Shown here piece by piece: positions 1 to 5,829 of a stretch of 5,867 nt of DNA. The stretch spans positions 1 through 5,867 of the forward strand of contig CAYTFW010000253.1 of assembly GCA_964437145.1 (NCBI GenBank), written 5' to 3'. Origin of the DNA: JAFAZJ01 sp964437145. Lineage in GTDB: Bacteria; Pseudomonadota; Alphaproteobacteria; Reyranellales; Reyranellaceae. Both the position numbers and the translations under genes were made by a program. Every line of letters begins with the position of its first letter. Within the stretch, counting starts at the first letter, position 1. Under the pieces are notes generated by a model, which saw nothing but the letters and a program-made list of their open reading frames with translations, was not told the origin of the DNA and did no database searches.

Positions 1-42
1 CCGGCGTCCCGCCGGCTCAAGAAGATGCCGGCGGGACGCCGG
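1..42. repeat. 16-bp perfect inverted repeat at left window edge
   Basis: Bases 1-16 (CCGGCGTCCCGCCGGC) are the exact reverse complement of bases 27-42, separated by a 10-nt A-rich spacer (17-26). As RNA or cruciform DNA this forms a very stable 16-bp stem with a 10-nt loop. The left arm starts at base 1, so the true arm may be longer outside the window. There is no T-run after either arm, so it is not a classic intrinsic terminator, though it could still end transcription or protect the 3' end of an upstream gene. The form resembles dispersed palindromic intergenic elements of alphaproteobacteria. That resemblance is recollection, not a search result. Confidence 0.8.
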
Positions 43-50
43 CGCTCCCA

Positions 51-80
51 AAGAGATCCCTCGCTTCGCTCGGGATGACA
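51..80. repeat. Probable dispersed intergenic repeat segment
   Basis: Read on the minus strand, this stretch runs TGTCATCCCGAGCGAAGCGA followed by GGGATCTCTT. I recognise this as a segment that recurs between genes in many GC-rich alphaproteobacterial genomes. It contains a short dyad, ATCCC (56-60) against GGGAT (72-76), with an 11-nt loop that itself repeats TCGCT. It directly follows the large inverted repeat at 1-42, and the two may be one composite element. Only one copy lies in this window, so its repeat status rests on memory of the motif. Confidence 0.5.
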
Positions 81-114
81 GGTGCGTCTGAGTAGCTGCT
101 CGCCGCTCTGGATG

Positions 115-132
115 GCGCCGCTGGAGCGGCGC
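115..132. repeat. GC-rich 18-bp palindrome upstream of the amidohydrolase
   Basis: GCGCCGCT (115-122) and AGCGGCGC (125-132) are perfect 8-bp inverted arms around a central GG. The site lies about 110 bp before the amidohydrolase start, in the only non-coding region upstream of the three-gene operon. A near-continuous dyad of this size could be an operator for a dimeric regulator, a small hairpin, or a chance product of GC-rich sequence. No regulator gene is present in the window to pair it with. Confidence 0.4.
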
Positions 133-228
133 GGCCCGAACGGCGATACGCCCCCGGCTCGTCGCATAGCTCCCGCGCGCCGAAGCGCTAGCTTTCCGAC
201 GCGGTCCGCGCGACCTTATGGGCGGTGT

Positions 229-235
229 GGAGGAG
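229..235 (+). promoter_or_regulatory. Shine-Dalgarno site deciding the amidohydrolase start
   Basis: GGAGGAG lies 6 nt before the ATG at 242, an ideal distance. An earlier in-frame ATG at 218 would place this site inside the coding region and has no comparable site of its own. The conserved family N-terminus (KYDVISADGHVD) also begins right after the ATG at 242. The start is therefore set at 242. Confidence 0.85.
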
Positions 236-241
236 CGACCC

Positions 242-1381
242 ATGAAATACGACGTCATCTCGGCCGATGGCCATGTCGACCTGATCTGGCTGCCGCCCGA
301 TCTGTTCACGGCCAACGCCTCGGCGGCGTTCAAGGACCGCATGCCCCATGTGGTCGACGGACCGAAGGGCCCGTACTGGACCAGCAAGAACGGCGCGAAT
401 TTCGGCCTGGTTAACGGCATGGGCTCGGCCGGCCGCGAGTACGTTCCCGGCGTGATCCATCGCTCGGACCGCATGGCCTCGACCGGCCTCTACGACGACG
501 GCAAGAAGGGCATCCGCCGCTTGACCGAGCCGGCGCTCCGCCTCAAGGACCAGGACCGAGACGGCGTGCAGGCCGAGGTGATCTACGGCGTGCTGGGCTC
601 CAGCGGCCGGCTCAACGATCCGGAAGCCGCGCTGGAGATGCTGCGCATCTACAACGACTGGCTGCATGATTTCTGCAAGGCCGCGCCCGAGCGGCTGATC
701 GGCCTGGCCAACATTCCCAACTACAACATGCAGGAAGCGGTCGGCGAGGCGATGCGCTGCGCCAAGCGCGGTGTGCTGGGCCTCGATATCGCCAATCGGC
801 CCGACATGGTGCCGCTGTGGGACGAGCATTGGGAGCCGCTGTGGAAGTTCGGCCACGAAACCGGCATCCCGCTGCACTTCCACACCATCGGCGGTCGCTC
901 GCCCGACGTGACGAAGTTCCCGCCGCATGTGCAGCGCCGCATCTTCGCCGTGCACATCACCGGCTTCCAGATGCACATGTCGGCGATGCTGATGGGCCTG
1001 ATCTTCTCCGGCGCGCCGGCGCGCTACCCGAACCTGAAGGTGGTGATCGGCGAGGCCGGGCTGGGCTGGATCCCCTATGTGCTGCAGCACATGGATCTGG
1101 AATGGGAGGACCAGTTCAAGGACCTCGACCTGAAGATGAAGCCCAGCGAGTACTGGCACCGGCAGTTCTACGCCACCTACCAGACCGACCCGGTGGGCAT
1201 CGAGCTGCTGCATCACCTGGGCGAGGACAACGTGATGTGGGGTTCCGACTTCCCGCATCCCGACGGCATCTGGCCGGACAGCCAGGAGTTCCTCAACAAG
1301 GAGCTCACCGGCGTCACCGCCGAGCAGCGGCGCAAGATCACGCGCGACAACGCGATGCGGCTGTATCGCCTGAGCAACTAG
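242..1381 (+). CDS. Amidohydrolase family protein (COG2159, Amidohydro_2 TIM barrel)
   Basis: A 379-residue cytoplasmic protein of the ACMSD-like amidohydrolase group, whose members are metal-dependent hydrolases and non-oxidative decarboxylases of ring-derived or aromatic acids. What is seen: an N-terminal strand carrying DGHVD (D9, H11), an IPLHFH strand with H212 and H214 of which H214 best fits the next metal histidine, the family-typical GEAGLGWIPYVLQHMD block around E271, and WGSDFPHPDG with the probable catalytic Asp D336 and H339. Length is normal for the family, and there is no signal peptide or membrane segment. The first metal motif is D-x-H rather than H-x-H, as is common in this branch. 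It opens a likely three-gene operon, with a 27-nt gap to the dehydrogenase. The substrate is unknown. Decarboxylation or hydrolysis of a ring-cleavage or aromatic acid is an inference from the neighbouring hydroxylase and aldolase. The family call is firm; the reaction is not. Confidence 0.92.
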   Translation: MKYDVISADGHVDLIWLPPDLFTANASAAFKDRMPHVVDGPKGPYWTSKNGANFGLVNGMGSAGREYVPGVIHRSDRMASTGLYDDGKKGIRRLTEPALRLKDQDRDGVQAEVIYGVLGSSGRLNDPEAALEMLRIYNDWLHDFCKAAPERLIGLANIPNYNMQEAVGEAMRCAKRGVLGLDIANRPDMVPLWDEHWEPLWKFGHETGIPLHFHTIGGRSPDVTKFPPHVQRRIFAVHITGFQMHMSAMLMGLIFSGAPARYPNLKVVIGEAGLGWIPYVLQHMDLEWEDQFKDLDLKMKPSEYWHRQFYATYQTDPVGIELLHHLGEDNVMWGSDFPHPDGIWPDSQEFLNKELTGVTAEQRRKITRDNAMRLYRLSN

Positions 1382-1408
1382 ATCCGTCGGATCAAGGGGA
1401 GAGAAACG

Positions 1409-2371
1409 ATGGCACCGCGCATCGTGGTGGCCGCGCCGGGCGACACGTTGTCGATGGTCGACGACATCGCGCCCTCGGGCTACGAGATCGTCAAGGTGGC
1501 ACCCGGCTCGCCGCAATGCACGGAGGCGCTGAAGAGCGCCGACTATCTGGTCGGCTTCGTCGACATGCTGGTGAAAGACTCGCTCTATGCCGGCGCGCCC
1601 AAGCTGAAGCTGATCCAGCTGTTGAGCGCCGGCTATGACCGCGCCGACCTGGCTGCGGCGCGCAAGGCCAAGGTGCCGATCTCCAACAATGGCGGCGCCA
1701 ACTCGGTGGCGGTGTCGGAGCACGCGCTGCTCTTGATGCTGGCGGTCTCCCGTAAGCTGATCCAGCAGCACGCCAACGTCACCGGCGGCCGCTGGCGCGG
1801 CAACTCGGTGCCGCGTGTCAACGAGCTGCGCGGCAAGACGCTGGGCATCATCGGCCTGGGCACGATCGGCAAGAAGACCGCGCGGCTGGCGCAGGCCTTC
1901 GGCGTGATCGTGACCTACTACGACATCGCGCGGCTCACCGAGGCGGAGGAGGACGCGCTCAACGTGCGCTTCCGCTTGCTGCCGGAGATTCTCAGCAAGT
2001 CCGACATCGTCTCGTTGCACGTTCCCCTGAACGACACGACGCACCACCTGCTGGGCGCCGCAGAGATCGCGCGCATGAAGCCCAGCGCGATCATCGTCAA
2101 CACTTCGCGCGGGCCGGTGATCGACGAGAAGGCGATGCACGCGGCTTTGGCGGCCGGCAAGATCGCCGGCGCCGGCCTCGACGTCTTCGACGAGGAGCCG
2201 CCGCCGGCCAACAACCCGCTGTTCACCTTGGACAACGTCGTGCTCACCGCGCACCTCGCCGGCCCGACCTGGGAAAGCAACGAGGCGCGCCTGCGCAACG
2301 GCTTCGACAACGTCCAGCGCGTCGCGCGCGGCGAGAAGCCGCTATGGGTGATTCCGGAGTTGGGCCTCTAG
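1409..2371 (+). CDS. D-isomer-specific 2-hydroxyacid dehydrogenase
   Basis: A 320-residue cytoplasmic NAD(P)-dependent oxidoreductase that interconverts a 2-oxo acid and the D-2-hydroxy acid. Seen: a substrate-domain loop LSAGYD (72-77), the NGGANSVAVSEHALLLML helix (about 94-111), the Rossmann motif GLGTIG (149-154) with D172 at the end of the second strand, which favours NAD over NADP, and the full catalytic set: R234 in NTSRGPVID, E263 in DVFDEEPP and H282 in TAHLAG. Length matches glyoxylate/hydroxypyruvate reductase and phosphoglycerate dehydrogenase core enzymes. The ACT-type regulatory domain of long SerA proteins is absent. AAGGGGAG at 1394-1401, 7 nt before the ATG, supports the start. 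It sits between the amidohydrolase and the transporter with short gaps, so it is probably co-transcribed with both. The 2-oxo acid could come from the aldolase encoded downstream, but this is inference; the exact substrate cannot be read from sequence. Confidence 0.94.
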   Translation: MAPRIVVAAPGDTLSMVDDIAPSGYEIVKVAPGSPQCTEALKSADYLVGFVDMLVKDSLYAGAPKLKLIQLLSAGYDRADLAAARKAKVPISNNGGANSVAVSEHALLLMLAVSRKLIQQHANVTGGRWRGNSVPRVNELRGKTLGIIGLGTIGKKTARLAQAFGVIVTYYDIARLTEAEEDALNVRFRLLPEILSKSDIVSLHVPLNDTTHHLLGAAEIARMKPSAIIVNTSRGPVIDEKAMHAALAAGKIAGAGLDVFDEEPPPANNPLFTLDNVVLTAHLAGPTWESNEARLRNGFDNVQRVARGEKPLWVIPELGL

Positions 2372-2394
2372 GTCAGGGTCGCTAGTGTCGGCGC

Positions 2395-3741
2395 ATGGCC
2401 GGCAGATCCGACCAGTGGTCCAGCCGCGTCGCCTTCATCTTCGCCACCGTTGGATCGGCGGTGGGCATCGGCAGCATCTGGAAGTTCCCTTACGAGGTCG
2501 GCAGCAATGGCGGCGGCATCTTCGTGCTGCTCTACCTGTTGGGGCTCTTGCTGATCGTCCTGCCGCTCTTGCTGATCGAGATGGCGTTGGGCAGGCGCGG
2601 CGGCGGCGACGCGGTGCTCAGCCTGCGCAAGGTGGCGGCGGCGGCCGGTGCCTCGCCGCGCTGGTCGCTGATCGGCGTGCTGGGTGTGCTCACCGCCGTC
2701 CTGATCCTGAGCTTCTACTCGGTGATCGGCGGCTGGATCCTGGCTTATCTCGCCGACACCGTCATCGCCGGCCTGCCTGGTGGCGACGCGGCGCAGGTCC
2801 GCGCGCACTTCGAGGCGCTGCTGGGCTCGGCGCCGCGCATGGCGCTGTTCCACGGGCTGTTCATGGCGATCGCCGCCGGCATCGTCGCGCTGGGCGTGAT
2901 TGGCGGCATCGAGACCGCGTGCCGTGTGCTGATGCCGGTCTTGATCGTGCTGCTGCTCGCGTTGGCGATCTACTCCGCCGTCGTCGGCGATCTCGAGGCC
3001 GCCGCGCGCTTCCTCTTCAAGCCCGACTGGAGCAAAGCGACGCCGAAAGCCGCGCTCGAGGCGTTGGGGCTGGGCTTCTTCTCGATCGGCGTCGGCATGG
3101 CGGTGATGGTGACCTACGCCGCGCATGCCGGACGCGACATGGCGCTGCGCACGGTCGCGATCACCAGCATGATCATCGACACGGCGATCTCGCTGCTGGC
3201 GGGCGTCGCGATCTTCCCCGTCGTCTTCGCCCACGGCCTCAGCCCGCAGGCCGGGCCCGGCCTGCTCTTTGTCACCCTGCCGCTGGCTTTCGCGGACATG
3301 CCGATGGGCACGCTGATGGCCGCCGCGTTCTTCTTGTCGCTGTTCGTCGCCGCTCTGGCCTCGGCGCTGTCGATGCTGGAGATTCCGGTGTCGGTGATCT
3401 GCCGACGCTTCGGCATGGCGCGGCCGCTGGCCACCGCGCTGGCCGCGCTCGCGGCTTGGGCCACCGGCCTGCTGACCGTCTTCTCCTTCAGCCTGTGGGC
3501 GGGCTGGCGGCCGATCGCCGGCGTCAGCGTCTACGAGCTGATCGACCAGGCCACGTCCAACGTGATGCTGCCGCTGGGCGGGCTGGGCCTCGCGGTTCTC
3601 GGCGGCTGGATCGTGCCGGCGACGCTGATCGAGAACGAGCTGCGCCTGGGCGCGCGCTGGACCGCGATTCTGCGCTTCACGCTGCGCTACCCGGTGCCGC
3701 TGGGCATTGTCGCCATTACGTTGGCGCCAATCGTCATGTAG
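2395..3741 (+). CDS. Sodium-dependent transporter, NSS/SNF family (SLC6-like, LeuT fold)
   Basis: A 448-residue inner-membrane carrier of the neurotransmitter:sodium symporter family; bacterial members import amino acids or related compounds with Na+. Seen: the TM1 signature VGSAVGIGSIWKFPYE (about 19-34), with the unwound glycine region that binds ion and substrate; SNGGGIF leading into TM2 (about 41-66); TM6 around GFFSIGVGMAVMVTYAAH (227-244); TM7 with IDTAISLLAGVAIFP; and TM8 around FVAALASALSMLE (317-329). I count about 11 membrane segments, the usual number for short bacterial members, as opposed to 12 in LeuT. Compared with LeuT, Ser27 replaces the Na1 ligand Asn27, and Ala322 appears to replace Thr354 at Na2. 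The ATG at 2395 follows the dehydrogenase stop by 23 nt without a good Shine-Dalgarno site (only CAGGG, 16 nt away). An in-frame stop at 2383-2385 rules out an earlier start, so translation may be coupled to the gene upstream. Substrate unknown. Confidence 0.93.
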   Translation: MAGRSDQWSSRVAFIFATVGSAVGIGSIWKFPYEVGSNGGGIFVLLYLLGLLLIVLPLLLIEMALGRRGGGDAVLSLRKVAAAAGASPRWSLIGVLGVLTAVLILSFYSVIGGWILAYLADTVIAGLPGGDAAQVRAHFEALLGSAPRMALFHGLFMAIAAGIVALGVIGGIETACRVLMPVLIVLLLALAIYSAVVGDLEAAARFLFKPDWSKATPKAALEALGLGFFSIGVGMAVMVTYAAHAGRDMALRTVAITSMIIDTAISLLAGVAIFPVVFAHGLSPQAGPGLLFVTLPLAFADMPMGTLMAAAFFLSLFVAALASALSMLEIPVSVICRRFGMARPLATALAALAAWATGLLTVFSFSLWAGWRPIAGVSVYELIDQATSNVMLPLGGLGLAVLGGWIVPATLIENELRLGARWTAILRFTLRYPVPLGIVAITLAPIVM

Positions 3742-3752
3742 CCCTCGAAGAG

Positions 3753-4889
3753 TTACGCCAGCTCGGCCGTCCAGGCGTTGTAGCCGTAGACCCAGTCGGT
3801 GTCGGTGGCGCCCTTGCCCCAGGCGTTTTGCCTCGATGTGAGCTGCATGCGCGCGGTGCGTTCCTGGCGGTTGGCCTCGTAGCGCCGCAGCGCCGCCGCG
3901 ATGCCGGCGCGCTCGACGCCCTCGAGGCAGCGCGAGAGCACCGCGGCGTCCTCGATCGCCATCGCCGCGCCCTGCGCCATGTAGGGCGTCATCGGATGGC
4001 AGGCATCGCCCAGCAGGGTGACGTTGCCCTCGCCCCAACGCGCCATCGGCTCGCGATCGACCAGCGGCCGCTTGAACACCTCGGTCGACGCCGCGATCAC
4101 GCCCTTCACCTGCGGGTGGAACTCGGCGAAGGCGTCGGAGAGCGCGCCGATGTCGCCGGTCGCCGACCACGACTCGAATTCGAAGCCGGGCTCGGGCTGG
4201 CTGGTGACGAAGTAGATCTCCGAGCGGTCGGGCTTGACGTAGTACATGATGATGTGGCGGTCGGGGCCCCACCATTTGGTGCAGTCGTCGAGGATCGCCA
4301 GCCCGCCCAGCCGCGAAGCCGGATAGACCGTGCGATAGGCGATGCGTCCGGTGAAATTGGGCGGGCTCTCGCCGAACAGGATCTTCTTGGCCAGCGAGTT
4401 CACGCCGTCGGCCGCGATCACCGCATCGGCGCGCGCCGTCGCGCCGTGGGCGAAGCGGAGCGTCACACTGCCGTCGCCCGTCTGGTCGAGGCCGGTCAGG
4501 CGATGGTCGAGCCTGACGATCTCGTCGGGCACCGCCGAGGCCAGCGCCGCGTGCAGATCGCCGCGATGCGCCAGGAGATAGGGCGCACCGTAGCGCCGCT
4601 CGGCCGGCTGGCCGAACTCCATGTCAAACATCACGTCGCCGGTCTTCGAATCGCGGTTGTTCCACGAGCGCGGATAGAAAGTGTCGGCGCGCAGCCGCTC
4701 TTCCAGGCCCAGCCCGCGCAGCACGTGCATCGCGTTGCAGCCGATCTGAATGCCGGCGCCGACCCGCGCGAATTGCCGGGCCTGCTCGTAGACCGTGACG
4801 TCGAGGCCCTTCAGCCGCAACGCCGCCGCGGCCGCGAGACCGCCCATGCCGGCGCCGATGATGGCGATAGAGGGAATCGCGTGCGTCAT
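3753..4889 (-). CDS. FAD-dependent aromatic hydroxylase, NicC-like (6-hydroxynicotinate 3-monooxygenase family)
   Basis: A 378-residue single-component (group A) flavoprotein monooxygenase that uses FAD, NAD(P)H and O2 to hydroxylate an aromatic ring. Seen: the dinucleotide motif GAGMGG (12-17) with E35 at the ribose position, R109 in HRGDLHAAL, the DG motif at D161-G162 in AADGVNS, and the GD motif GDACHPMTPYMAQGA (294-308). From memory the whole chain resembles Pseudomonas NicC, which oxidatively decarboxylates 6-hydroxynicotinate to 2,5-dihydroxypyridine: CTKWW, DRHIIMYY, the YEANRQER segment and the WVYGY end all match. NicC active-site residues Cys202, His211 and Tyr215 correspond to C203, H212 and Y216, but NicC His47 is Q48 and His302 is Y303. 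The substrate may therefore differ; salicylate- or 3-hydroxybenzoate-hydroxylase-like activity is the alternative. The start fits the Rossmann strand, yet no Shine-Dalgarno site precedes it. It converges on the transporter and diverges from the aldolase. Confidence 0.92.
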   Translation of the reverse strand: MTHAIPSIAIIGAGMGGLAAAAALRLKGLDVTVYEQARQFARVGAGIQIGCNAMHVLRGLGLEERLRADTFYPRSWNNRDSKTGDVMFDMEFGQPAERRYGAPYLLAHRGDLHAALASAVPDEIVRLDHRLTGLDQTGDGSVTLRFAHGATARADAVIAADGVNSLAKKILFGESPPNFTGRIAYRTVYPASRLGGLAILDDCTKWWGPDRHIIMYYVKPDRSEIYFVTSQPEPGFEFESWSATGDIGALSDAFAEFHPQVKGVIAASTEVFKRPLVDREPMARWGEGNVTLLGDACHPMTPYMAQGAAMAIEDAAVLSRCLEGVERAGIAAALRRYEANRQERTARMQLTSRQNAWGKGATDTDWVYGYNAWTAELA

Positions 4890-5022
4890 GGGCGCGGATG
4901 CTAGTACAGGTCGCGTGGTCTACGCACGCGCATGTCAGCCTCGCGCCAGCCGTATTGAACTCCCGATCGGTTGAGCGCTATGCAGTCGGTCGCGACTGGA
5001 CAACCAAGGGGAGGGCGCCGCC
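4890..5022. promoter_or_regulatory. Divergent intergenic control region (hydroxylase / aldolase)
   Basis: This 133-nt gap separates the minus-strand hydroxylase from the plus-strand aldolase and must hold the promoters of both, unless a distant one reads through. Visible elements: an inverted repeat CGCGTG (4912-4917) and CACGCG (4925-4930) with a 7-nt spacer, a plausible regulator half-site pair; an 8-bp palindrome CCGATCGG (4963-4970); and two similar hexamers TTGAAC (4955) and TTGAGC (4971). No start codon, tRNA or long ORF is supported here. A shared regulator acting on both genes is inference only. Confidence 0.5.
4955..4984 (+). promoter_or_regulatory. Candidate sigma70-type promoter for the aldolase gene
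   Basis: TTGAAC (4955-4960) resembles the -35 consensus in four of six bases plus spacing context, and TATGCA (4979-4984) keeps the TAT of the -10 box after an 18-nt spacer. A start near 4991 would leave a leader of about 30 nt holding the Shine-Dalgarno site at 5006-5015. The -10 match is weak, so this is only the best visible candidate. Confidence 0.25.
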
Positions 5023-5790
5023 ATGCGGCCGAACAAGATCAAGCAGATGTGGCGTGACAAGAAGTGCGTCACGCTCGGTTGGCTGTCCGTGGCCAACACG
5101 TTCACGGCGGAGGTCATGGCGCGCCAGGGCTTCGACGCGCTGTGCGTCGATCTCCAGCACGGCCTGTCGGAGATGAGCGATGTGGGGCCGATGCTCGCGG
5201 CGATCTCGCAGACCGACACGGTGCCGGTCGTGCGCGTGGCGTGGAACGATCCGCCGGCGATCATGAAGGCGCTGGACCTGGGCGCCTACGCCGTCATCGT
5301 GCCGCTGGTGAACAACGCCGCGGAAGCCGCCAAGGCCGTGGCCGCCTGCCGCTACCCGCCTGTGGGCATGCGCTCGAACGGCCCGGTGCGCGCCGCGCAC
5401 TATGGCGGCTCGGACTATGTCGCCAAGGCCAACGACGAGATCGTCGTCATGGCGATGATCGAGACCAAGGAGGGCCTGGCCAATCTCGACGCGATCTGCG
5501 CCACGCCGGGCCTCGACGCCGTCTATATCGGACCGGCCGATCTATCCTTCGCGCTCGGCCTGCCGCCGCGCGGTGACAATCCCGATCCGCTGCATATGGC
5601 GACCTGCGACAAGATCCGCGCGGCGGCGCACAAGGCTGGCATCAAATGCGTCATGCATTGCGCCTCGGCGGCCTTCGCGGCCGGCGCGGTGAAGCGCGGC
5701 TTCGACATGGTGATGCTGACCGCCGACGTTGCCTGCATGGTCGCCGGCGCCCGCGCGCAGCTCGAGGAGTTCAAGGCCAAGACGGCCTGA
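5023..5790 (+). CDS. HpcH/HpaI family class II aldolase (2-oxo-acid / pyruvate aldolase)
   Basis: A 255-residue cytoplasmic enzyme of the family that includes 4-hydroxy-2-oxoheptanedioate aldolase (HpaI) and 2-dehydro-3-deoxyglucarate aldolase (GarL), which cleave 2-oxo-4-hydroxy acids to pyruvate and an aldehyde using a divalent metal. Seen: the catalytic His in VDLQHG (D43, H46), substrate Arg R71 in VVRVAW, YPPVGMRSNGP (111-121), the metal ligand E147 in MIET, and the second metal ligand D173 in YIGPADLSFALGL. These match His45, Arg70, Glu149 and Asp175 of E. coli HpaI as I recall them. The residue before the His is Gln45 instead of the usual Glu. Length equals the family norm. AAGGGGAGGG (5006-5015), 7 nt before the ATG, is a strong ribosome site. 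Tandem stops TGATGA end it. It is transcribed divergently from the hydroxylase and is likely to produce pyruvate in the same catabolic route; the true substrate is unknown. Confidence 0.93.
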   Translation: MRPNKIKQMWRDKKCVTLGWLSVANTFTAEVMARQGFDALCVDLQHGLSEMSDVGPMLAAISQTDTVPVVRVAWNDPPAIMKALDLGAYAVIVPLVNNAAEAAKAVAACRYPPVGMRSNGPVRAAHYGGSDYVAKANDEIVVMAMIETKEGLANLDAICATPGLDAVYIGPADLSFALGLPPRGDNPDPLHMATCDKIRAAAHKAGIKCVMHCASAAFAAGAVKRGFDMVMLTADVACMVAGARAQLEEFKAKTA

Positions 5791-5801
5791 TGAGAGTTAC
5801 C

Positions 5802-5823
5802 TTCCCCCGGAGGGGCAGGGGAA
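5802..5823 (+). terminator. GC-rich hairpin after the aldolase; possible terminator or repeat
   Basis: TTCCCC (5802-5807) pairs with GGGGAA (5818-5823) across 10 nt, and an alternative tighter fold pairs CCCC (5804-5807) with GGGG (5812-5815) around CGGA. It begins 11 nt after the aldolase stop. No T-run follows, so Rho-independent termination is uncertain. The sequence resembles short C/G-run palindromes scattered between genes in alphaproteobacteria and may instead be a dispersed repeat. Confidence 0.35.
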
Positions 5824-5829
5824 TCGCAT

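Noticed and set aside
218..241. Earlier in-frame ATG adding eight residues to the amidohydrolase
   Set aside because: It would absorb the strong GGAGGAG site into coding sequence, and the family N-terminus begins at the later ATG.
82..414. Possible small protein in the left non-coding region
   Set aside because: No ribosome site precedes it, the composition is Arg/Pro/Ser-rich, and over half of it overlaps the amidohydrolase in another frame.
1381..1393. Perfect small palindrome GATCCG-T-CGGATC between the first two genes
   Set aside because: The arms meet around a single base, too tight for a terminator hairpin, and there is no T-run. It overlaps the stop codon, so chance is the simplest reading.
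817..1638. 273-codon plus-strand frame bridging the first two genes
   Set aside because: It lies in a different frame from both well-supported genes, has an arginine-rich composition and no family signature.
188..2254. 688-codon minus-strand open frame opposite the amidohydrolase and dehydrogenase genes
   Set aside because: It is rich in Arg, His, Gln, Val and Ala with no recognisable domain, and lies opposite two genes with complete family motifs. Long antisense frames are expected where third positions are almost all G/C.
2368..4275. 635-codon minus-strand open frame
   Set aside because: It overlaps the hydroxylase in another frame and the transporter in antisense. It is dominated by Arg, Gln, Asp and His with no domain.
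2385..4904. 839-codon plus-strand open frame across the transporter and hydroxylase region
   Set aside because: It runs out of frame through the transporter and antisense through the hydroxylase, with low-complexity Arg/Ala/Gly content and no motif. It is a GC-composition artefact.
4978..5400. 140-codon minus-strand frame opposite the aldolase and its leader
   Set aside because: It is rich in His, Arg and Val, without motifs, opposite a complete aldolase with its own strong ribosome site.
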